DNA from: Hyphomicrobiales bacterium
GTDB lineage: Bacteria > Pseudomonadota > Alphaproteobacteria > Rhizobiales > UBA4765
Direction of reading: 5' to 3'
Assembly (NCBI GenBank): GCA_027487195.1
Contig: JAIYEB010000436.1
Coordinates: 1 to 8,017, forward strand
DNA: 8,017 nt
Made by a program: the position numbers and the translations under genes. The notes under the pieces were generated by a model that made no database searches, was not told where the DNA came from, and was given only the letters and a program-made list of their open reading frames with translations. How positions within the stretch are numbered: the stretch's first letter is position 1; each line of letters opens with the position of its first letter. Below are positions 1 through 8,017 of the stretch, one piece after another.

Positions 1-3369
<3,369 letters not shown>

Positions 3370-3398
3370 CATCGGCTGGCTCCAAGGAATCATACGGC

Positions 3399-3424
3399 AA
3401 GGCCGCCTTCGGGCGGCCTTTTCG
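3399..3424 (+). terminator. Factor-independent terminator of rpoC (UUCG tetraloop)
   Basis: Thirty bases after the rpoC stop there is a perfect 9-bp stem, AAGGCCGCC (3399-3407) with GGCGGCCTT (3412-3420), closed by a TTCG loop. The cUUCGg tetraloop is exceptionally stable in RNA. The stem runs into TTTTCGTTT, a short and interrupted U tract, so some read-through into the str region is plausible. It probably closes the rpoBC transcription unit. That role is inferred from position and structure only. Confidence 0.9.
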
Positions 3425-3547
3425 TTTGGTGCTGAGGCGAGACGCGCCGGTGTAATCTGTCGCTGCCAGCGCCAGGACGCAATGAAACACCGCTTTTGCC
3501 CCTGGTTCTAACACGATACGTGCGTTGGAAGTTTTTCTCGCAACCAC
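3425..3547. other. Non-coding spacer between rpoC terminator and rpsL promoter
   Basis: No convincing gene, tRNA or known RNA is visible here. There are short pairings only: GGCG/CGCC at 3436-3439 and 3445-3448, and CGGTGT/ACACCG at 3448-3453 and 3487-3492. These could arise by chance at this base composition. Open frames that cross it on either strand are short and lack a plausible ribosome-binding site or recognisable protein character. Confidence 0.6.
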
Positions 3548-3576
3548 GTTGACGCCATGGAGGAAACGGACTAGAC
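3548..3576 (+). promoter_or_regulatory. Candidate RpoD-type promoter of the str operon
   Basis: GTTGAC (3548-3553) and CTAGAC (3571-3576) are separated by exactly 17 bp. They match the alphaproteobacterial housekeeping pattern CTTGAC-N17-CTATAT at 5/6 and 4/6 positions. In E. coli terms they read TTGACG-N17-TAGACA. Transcription would start near 3583, leaving a leader of about 250 nt before rpsL. It lies after the rpoC terminator and before the str genes, where a promoter is needed. The start site is predicted, not shown. Confidence 0.65.
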
Positions 3577-3630
3577 ACCGCTCACGTTTTTGGTGAGCTG
3601 TCGAACACGGTGATTTGGACGCCTAGTCCG
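3567..3630. repeat. Nested inverted repeat overlapping the predicted -10 element
   Basis: An outer pair CGGACTAG (3567-3574) / CTAGTCCG (3623-3630) is perfect over 8 bp. Nested inside are CACCG/CGGTG (3576-3580, 3608-3612) and CTCAC/GTGAG (3581-3585, 3593-3597). The left outer arm includes the first bases of the predicted -10 element. The 48-base gap is too wide for a single operator half-site pair, so a DNA-level role is uncertain. An RNA fold would need transcription from upstream of 3567. One 8-bp inverted repeat alone is not statistically striking in a gap of this size; the nesting is what makes it notable. Confidence 0.45.
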
Positions 3631-3684
3631 GATCGAGGTTTTCGAAACGTCACCGAGACTGCAAGGTCCTCATCCACGGGGCAT

Positions 3685-3708
3685 GATCTGCAGGGAAACC
3701 TGCCGGTC
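3685..3708 (+). promoter_or_regulatory. GAAA-tetraloop hairpin in the rpsL leader
   Basis: GCAGG (3690-3694) and CCTGC (3699-3703) pair perfectly around a GAAA loop, a GNRA-type tetraloop. Beyond one T/C mismatch, GATC (3685-3688) pairs with GGTC (3705-3708) with one G-U wobble. GNRA loops often dock into helices or bind proteins. This is the most regular local hairpin of the leader, and no T tract follows it, so it is not a terminator. Confidence 0.5.
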
Positions 3709-3810
3709 CTCTGTTGTCGCGGTGCTGGGTTTCCCTCAAGGGAGGCCACGGCGCTGTTTCTGTCGTTTGCTCGGCAGGCATACAGTGGCAATGCTCCCCC
3801 AGTCGAACCC

Positions 3811-3820
3811 GAAGGTCAGG
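3811..3820 (+). promoter_or_regulatory. Weak ribosome-binding site of rpsL
   Basis: The rpsL start has no GGAG-type Shine-Dalgarno. The best candidates are GAAGG (3811-3815), about 15 nt before the ATG, and CAGG (3817-3820), 10 nt before it. The pentamer TCAGG occurs twice, at 3816-3820 and 3823-3827. The three downstream genes have clear GGAG or GGAGA sites, so translation of the first gene may depend on leader structure. Confidence 0.4.
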
Positions 3821-3830
3821 TCTCAGGCTC

Positions 3831-4202
3831 ATGCCGACGATCGCACAGCTCATCCGCAAGCCCCGCTCGCCGCTCAAGCGGCGTAACAAGGCTCCCGCGC
3901 TCGAAAAGTCCCCGCAAAAGCGCGGGACCTGCACGCGCGTTTATACAACGACCCCGAAGAAGCCGAACTCGGCGCTCCGTAAGGTTGCCAAGGTCCGTTT
4001 GGTCAATGGCTTTGAAGTCATCGGCTACATTCCGGGCGAAGGCCACAACCTTCAGGAGCACTCCGTGGTCATGATCCGCGGCGGTCGCGTCAAGGATCTT
4101 CCCGGCGTTCGCTATCACATCCTGCGTGGCGTCCTTGACACACAAGGCGTCAAGGATCGTCGCCAGCGCCGTTCGAAGTACGGCGCGAAGCGTCCGAAGT
4201 GA
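3831..4202 (+). CDS. rpsL: 30S ribosomal protein S12
   Basis: S12 is a small basic protein of the 30S shoulder. It contacts the decoding centre and affects tRNA selection accuracy. The frame gives 123 residues, the usual alphaproteobacterial length. The start ATG is fixed by the family N terminus (MPTIAQLIRKPRSP). The hallmark PKKPNSALRK begins at Pro42, and the second conserved loop IRGGRVKDLPG lies at 82-92. Lys43 and Lys88 (K42 and K87 without the initiator Met), where streptomycin-resistance changes commonly fall, are the wild-type lysines. Asp89 is the residue that is methylthiolated in E. coli. Thr33 replaces the more common Val in QKRGVCTR, a mild variation. The tail SKYGAKRPK is typical. 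It is the first gene of the str cluster, 14 nt before rpsG. Confidence 0.99.
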   Translation: MPTIAQLIRKPRSPLKRRNKAPALEKSPQKRGTCTRVYTTTPKKPNSALRKVAKVRLVNGFEVIGYIPGEGHNLQEHSVVMIRGGRVKDLPGVRYHILRGVLDTQGVKDRRQRRSKYGAKRPK

Positions 4203-4216
4203 CGGGAGAGTAACAG

Positions 4217-4687
4217 ATGTCGCGTCGCCATAGCGCAGAGAAGCGTGAAGTTCTGCCGGATCCCAAGTTTGGTGATCTGGTTGTGACGAAGTTCATGAAT
4301 TCGATCATGTATGAAGGCAAGAAGTCGGTCGCAGAAACGATCGTCTACGGCGCTTTCGAAGTGATCGAAGGCAAGGTGAAGACCGATCCGCTCGAAGTCT
4401 TCAAGAACGCACTTGATAATGTGAAGCCAGCCATCGAAGTGCGTTCGCGCCGCGTTGGTGGTGCCACCTATCAGGTTCCGGTCGATGTGCGCCCCGAGCG
4501 CCGTCAGGCCCTGGCCATTCGCTGGATCATTACCGCTGCGCGTTCGCGCAACGAGAAGACCATGGTGGAGCGTTTGTCAGCTGAGCTGATCGATGCCTCC
4601 AACAACCGCGGCACTGCCGTGAAGAAGCGCGAAGATACGCACCGGATGGCAGAAGCCAACCGCGCCTTCTCGCACTATCGCTGGTAA
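4217..4687 (+). CDS. rpsG: 30S ribosomal protein S7
   Basis: S7 is a primary 16S rRNA-binding protein that nucleates assembly of the 30S head and borders the E site. The 156 residues match the usual length. The basic N terminus MSRRHSAEKREVLPDPKFGD is standard. The beta-hairpin segment VRSRRVGGATYQVPV lies at residues 75-89 and is followed by VRPERRQALAIRW. The protein ends in AFSHYRW. GGGAGAG (4204-4210) gives a well-placed ribosome-binding site just after the rpsL stop. In E. coli S7 represses its own operon by binding the roughly 100-nt rpsL-rpsG spacer. Here that spacer is 14 nt, so that exact control is impossible. Confidence 0.99.
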   Translation: MSRRHSAEKREVLPDPKFGDLVVTKFMNSIMYEGKKSVAETIVYGAFEVIEGKVKTDPLEVFKNALDNVKPAIEVRSRRVGGATYQVPVDVRPERRQALAIRWIITAARSRNEKTMVERLSAELIDASNNRGTAVKKREDTHRMAEANRAFSHYRW

Positions 4688-4711
4688 CGGCTAGGGTTCG
4701 GAGACAGATCA

Positions 4712-6787
4712 ATGCCTCGTACACACGCTCTGGAAGACTACCGTAACTTCGGGATCATGGCCCACATCGATGCGGGCAAGACCACGACGACGGAGCGCAT
4801 CCTGTATTATACCGGAAAGTCCCATAAGATCGGCGAAGTCCATGACGGCGCCGCGACGATGGATTGGATGGAGCAGGAGCAGGAGCGTGGCATCACGATC
4901 ACGTCTGCTGCAACGACCGCGATCTGGAACGACAAGCGCCTGAACATCATCGACACGCCCGGCCACGTTGACTTCACGATTGAAGTCGAGCGTTCGCTGC
5001 GTGTTCTTGACGGTGCCGTTTGCGTTCTCGACTCGAACCAGGGCGTTGAGCCCCAGACGGAAACGGTTTGGCGCCAGGGCGACAAGTACCGCGTTCCTCG
5101 GATCGTGTTTGCGAACAAGATGGACAAGACAGGTGCGGATTTCTTCCGCTGCCTTGACGACATCCGCGTTCGCCTCGGTGCAAAGCCGATTGCCATCCAG
5201 CTGCCGATTGGCTCGGAAGCGAACTTCAAGGGCGTCATTGACCTCATCCGCATGGTTGCGGTTGTTTGGGAAGACGAGGCGCTCGGCGCCAAGTTCCATG
5301 ATGCCCCGATCCCGGACGACATGCTCGCCCAGGCCAAGGAATATCGCACCGCGATGATTGAAGCGGCTGTCGATCTCGATGATGCGGCGATGGAAGCCTA
5401 TCTCGAGGGGACAGAGCCGGACATGCCGACGCTTCGTCGCTTGATCCGCAAGGCCGTCGTCCTCGGCGCATTCTACCCGGTTCTTTGCGGATCTGCCTTC
5501 AAGAACAAGGGCGTACAGCCGCTTCTTGATGCGGTGGTTGATTTCCTTCCGTCGCCGCTCGATCGCGGCGCCATCAAGGGCACCGATCCGTACACCGACG
5601 CCGAACTGGTTCGTAACCCGTCTGACTCGGAGCCGACCTCGGTTCTCGCGTTCAAGATCATGGACGATCCGTTCGTTGGCACGATCACGTTCTGCCGCAT
5701 CTATTCGGGCAAGCTCGAAAGCGGCATGGGCTTGCTGAATTCGACCAAGGACAAGAAAGAGCGTGTCGGCCGCATGCTTTTGATGCACGCGAACAATCGC
5801 GAAGACATCAAGGAAGCGTTTGCTGGCGACATCGTGGCGCTTGCTGGTCTGAAGGAAGTGCGCACCGGCGATACGCTGTGCGACACGGCCAAGCCGGTCA
5901 TCCTTGAGAAGATGGAATTCCCCGAGCCGGTCATTGAGATCGCCATTGAGCCAAAATCAAAGGCCGATCAGGAAAAGCTTGGCGTCGCCCTCCAGAAGCT
6001 CGCTGCTGAGGATCCGTCCTTCCGCGTGTCGACCGATCAGGAAAGCGGCCAGACCATCCTCAAGGGGATGGGCGAGCTTCACCTCGACATCAAGGTCGAC
6101 ATCCTGAAGCGGACCTACAAGGTCGAAGCCAACATTGGCGCGCCGCAGGTTGCCTATCGTGAGACGGTGACCCGCAAGGCCGAGATTGATTACACCCACA
6201 AGAAGCAGTCGGGTGGTTCGGGTCAGTTTGCCCGTATCAAGATCATCGTCGAGCCCAATGAAGTCGGCAAGGGTTTCACCTTTGAATCGAAGATCGTTGG
6301 TGGTGTGGTTCCCAAGGAATTCATCCCCGGCGTTGAAAAGGGTCTTGAGAGCGTTCTGACATCTGGCGTGATCGCGGGCTTCCCCGTGGTTGACGTCAAG
6401 GTCTCGCTCGTTGACGGCGCGTACCATGAGGTCGACTCCTCTGCGATCGCGTTCGAAATCGCTGCCCGCCAGGGCTTCCGTGAGGGCCTCCAGAAGGGTG
6501 CGTCGAAGCTCCTTGAGCCCATCATGAAGGTCGAGTGCGTTTCACCGGAAGACTATGTCGGCTCGGTGATCGGCGATCTCAATTCGCGTCGTGGCCAGAT
6601 TCAGGGCCAGGAAATGCGCGGCAATGCGACGGTCATCAATGCGATGGTCCCGCTGGCCAACATGTTCGGTTACGTCAACAACCTGCGATCCATGTCGCAG
6701 GGACGTGCCACCTTCACCATGCAGTTTGATCACTACGAGCAGGTTCCGCAGAACGTCGCGGAGCAGGTTCAGGCCAAGTACGCCTGA
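4712..6787 (+). CDS. fusA: Translation elongation factor G (EF-G)
   Basis: EF-G is the cytosolic GTPase that drives tRNA-mRNA translocation and, with ribosome recycling factor, splits spent ribosomes. The length of 691 residues is normal. The GTPase motifs are intact: AHIDAGKT (17-24), RGITI with Thr62, DTPGH (81-85), NKMD (135-138) and GSAF (260-263). Domain II covers roughly 290-400, domain III has GELHLDI at 454-460, and domain IV starts near 480 with THKKQSGGSGQFARI. In domain IV, His572 in DGAYHEVDSS is probably the tip histidine (about 573 in Thermus, 583 in E. coli). Domain V carries DLNSRRGQIQG and ends near FDHYEQVPQNVAEQV. GGAGA at 4700-4704, 7 nt before the ATG, supports the start. 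Adjacency to rpsG and tuf makes the housekeeping copy, rather than a fusA2 paralogue, by far the likelier reading. Confidence 0.99.
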   Translation: MPRTHALEDYRNFGIMAHIDAGKTTTTERILYYTGKSHKIGEVHDGAATMDWMEQEQERGITITSAATTAIWNDKRLNIIDTPGHVDFTIEVERSLRVLDGAVCVLDSNQGVEPQTETVWRQGDKYRVPRIVFANKMDKTGADFFRCLDDIRVRLGAKPIAIQLPIGSEANFKGVIDLIRMVAVVWEDEALGAKFHDAPIPDDMLAQAKEYRTAMIEAAVDLDDAAMEAYLEGTEPDMPTLRRLIRKAVVLGAFYPVLCGSAFKNKGVQPLLDAVVDFLPSPLDRGAIKGTDPYTDAELVRNPSDSEPTSVLAFKIMDDPFVGTITFCRIYSGKLESGMGLLNSTKDKKERVGRMLLMHANNREDIKEAFAGDIVALAGLKEVRTGDTLCDTAKPVILEKMEFPEPVIEIAIEPKSKADQEKLGVALQKLAAEDPSFRVSTDQESGQTILKGMGELHLDIKVDILKRTYKVEANIGAPQVAYRETVTRKAEIDYTHKKQSGGSGQFARIKIIVEPNEVGKGFTFESKIVGGVVPKEFIPGVEKGLESVLTSGVIAGFPVVDVKVSLVDGAYHEVDSSAIAFEIAARQGFREGLQKGASKLLEPIMKVECVSPEDYVGSVIGDLNSRRGQIQGQEMRGNATVINAMVPLANMFGYVNNLRSMSQGRATFTMQFDHYEQVPQNVAEQVQAKYA

Positions 6788-6826
6788 ACCACCTGACACA
6801 GACACAGAGAAAGCCGGAGAGCACCG

Positions 6827-8017
<1,191 letters not shown>

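Larger units (their letters stand above)
3583..3830 (+). promoter_or_regulatory. Putative long structured 5' leader of rpsL
   Basis: This is the stretch between the predicted transcription start and the rpsL ATG, and it carries no credible gene. By hand I can draw several helices. CGGTGA (3608-3613) pairs with TCACCG (3650-3655), enclosing GGAC/GTCC (3617-3620, 3626-3629) and GTTT/AAAC (3638-3641, 3645-3648). A tetraloop hairpin lies at 3685-3708. A second multibranch domain has CTGGG (3725-3729) with CCCAG (3798-3802), enclosing TCCC/GGGA around 3732-3743 and GCCAC/GTGGC (3745-3749, 3785-3789). The last domain ends about 10 nt before the ribosome-binding region. Any GC-rich 250-mer folds to some degree, and I recognise no named RNA family, so regulation is inference. 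Confidence 0.4.

Noticed and set aside
3495..3520. Possible tRNA T-loop-like sequence GGTTCTAAC in the spacer
   Set aside because: It lacks the GTTCRANNC pattern, and no acceptor stem, D-arm or anticodon arm can be drawn around it.
3487..3582. Direct repeat ACACCGCT at 3487-3494 and 3575-3582, and GGTCCTC at 3665-3671 and 3705-3711
   Set aside because: Seven- and eight-base direct repeats are expected by chance in a 460-nt spacer.
3758..3786. Second rpsL-proximal promoter with TACAGT as -10
   Set aside because: The -10 is fair (4/6), but no acceptable -35 lies 16-18 bp upstream (TTCTGT at best).
3390..3791. Two short minus-strand frames in the rpoC-rpsL spacer (3390-3578 and 3582-3791)
   Set aside because: They cross the terminator, promoter and leader helices, and I see no similarity to any protein family. 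They are probably random.
3714..3830. In-frame N-terminal extension of rpsL from a TTG at 3714
   Set aside because: The extension does not resemble S12, while the ATG at 3831 begins exactly at the conserved S12 N terminus.
3610..4074. A 154-codon plus-strand frame in the spacer and across rpsL
   Set aside because: Most of it is an alternate frame of rpsL, and no ribosome-binding site or recognisable protein is seen.
4709..5788. A 359-codon open frame on the minus strand, opposite fusA
   Set aside because: Antisense shadow of EF-G codon usage, with no independent evidence of a gene.
6795..6806. Tandem GACACA repeat in the fusA-tuf gap
   Set aside because: Only two copies of a hexamer, with no pairing partner or known function; most likely chance.

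Overview
The window is an ordinary and very conserved stretch of bacterial core genome: the 3' four-fifths of rpoC (RNA polymerase beta'), then a 461-nt gap, then the complete str cluster rpsL - rpsG - fusA - tuf. All genes are on the + strand. Protein features point to an alphaproteobacterium, most likely of the Hyphomicrobiales (rhizobial) side. These include the S12 N terminus starting MPTIAQLIRKP, the YFNSTHGARKG bridge-helix sequence in RpoC, a 396-aa EF-Tu, and the strongly G/C-ending codons. The order rpoC followed by rpsL-rpsG-fusA-tuf is typical of the group. The genus cannot be fixed from sequence reading alone.

Layout: 1-3369 is rpoC, cut at its 5' end. 3399-3424 is a factor-independent terminator with a UUCG loop. 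3425-3547 is non-coding with nothing recognisable. 3548-3576 is a good candidate RpoD-type promoter. About 3583-3830 would be a long (about 250 nt), apparently structured 5' leader of rpsL. 3831-4202 is rpsL, 4217-4687 rpsG, 4712-6787 fusA and 6827-8017 tuf, which ends exactly at the window edge. The gaps of 14, 24 and 39 nt, with purine-rich Shine-Dalgarno sites before rpsG, fusA and tuf, indicate one operon.

Together the genes supply the catalytic half of RNA polymerase, two 30S proteins (S12 at the decoding centre, S7 in the head) and the two main elongation GTPases. All catalytic and binding motifs that I could check are intact. I see no frameshift, intein, insertion sequence, CRISPR array, tRNA or foreign gene.

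I do not find an undescribed system here. The only part that conserved genes do not explain is the rpoC-rpsL gap. It holds a promoter, nested and mutually exclusive inverted repeats overlapping its -10 region, a GAAA-capped hairpin, and a further foldable domain just upstream of an unusually weak rpsL ribosome-binding site. The rpsL-rpsG gap is only 14 nt, so the S7 feedback site known from the E. coli str operon cannot exist in the same place. The leader is therefore a reasonable place to look for control of this operon.
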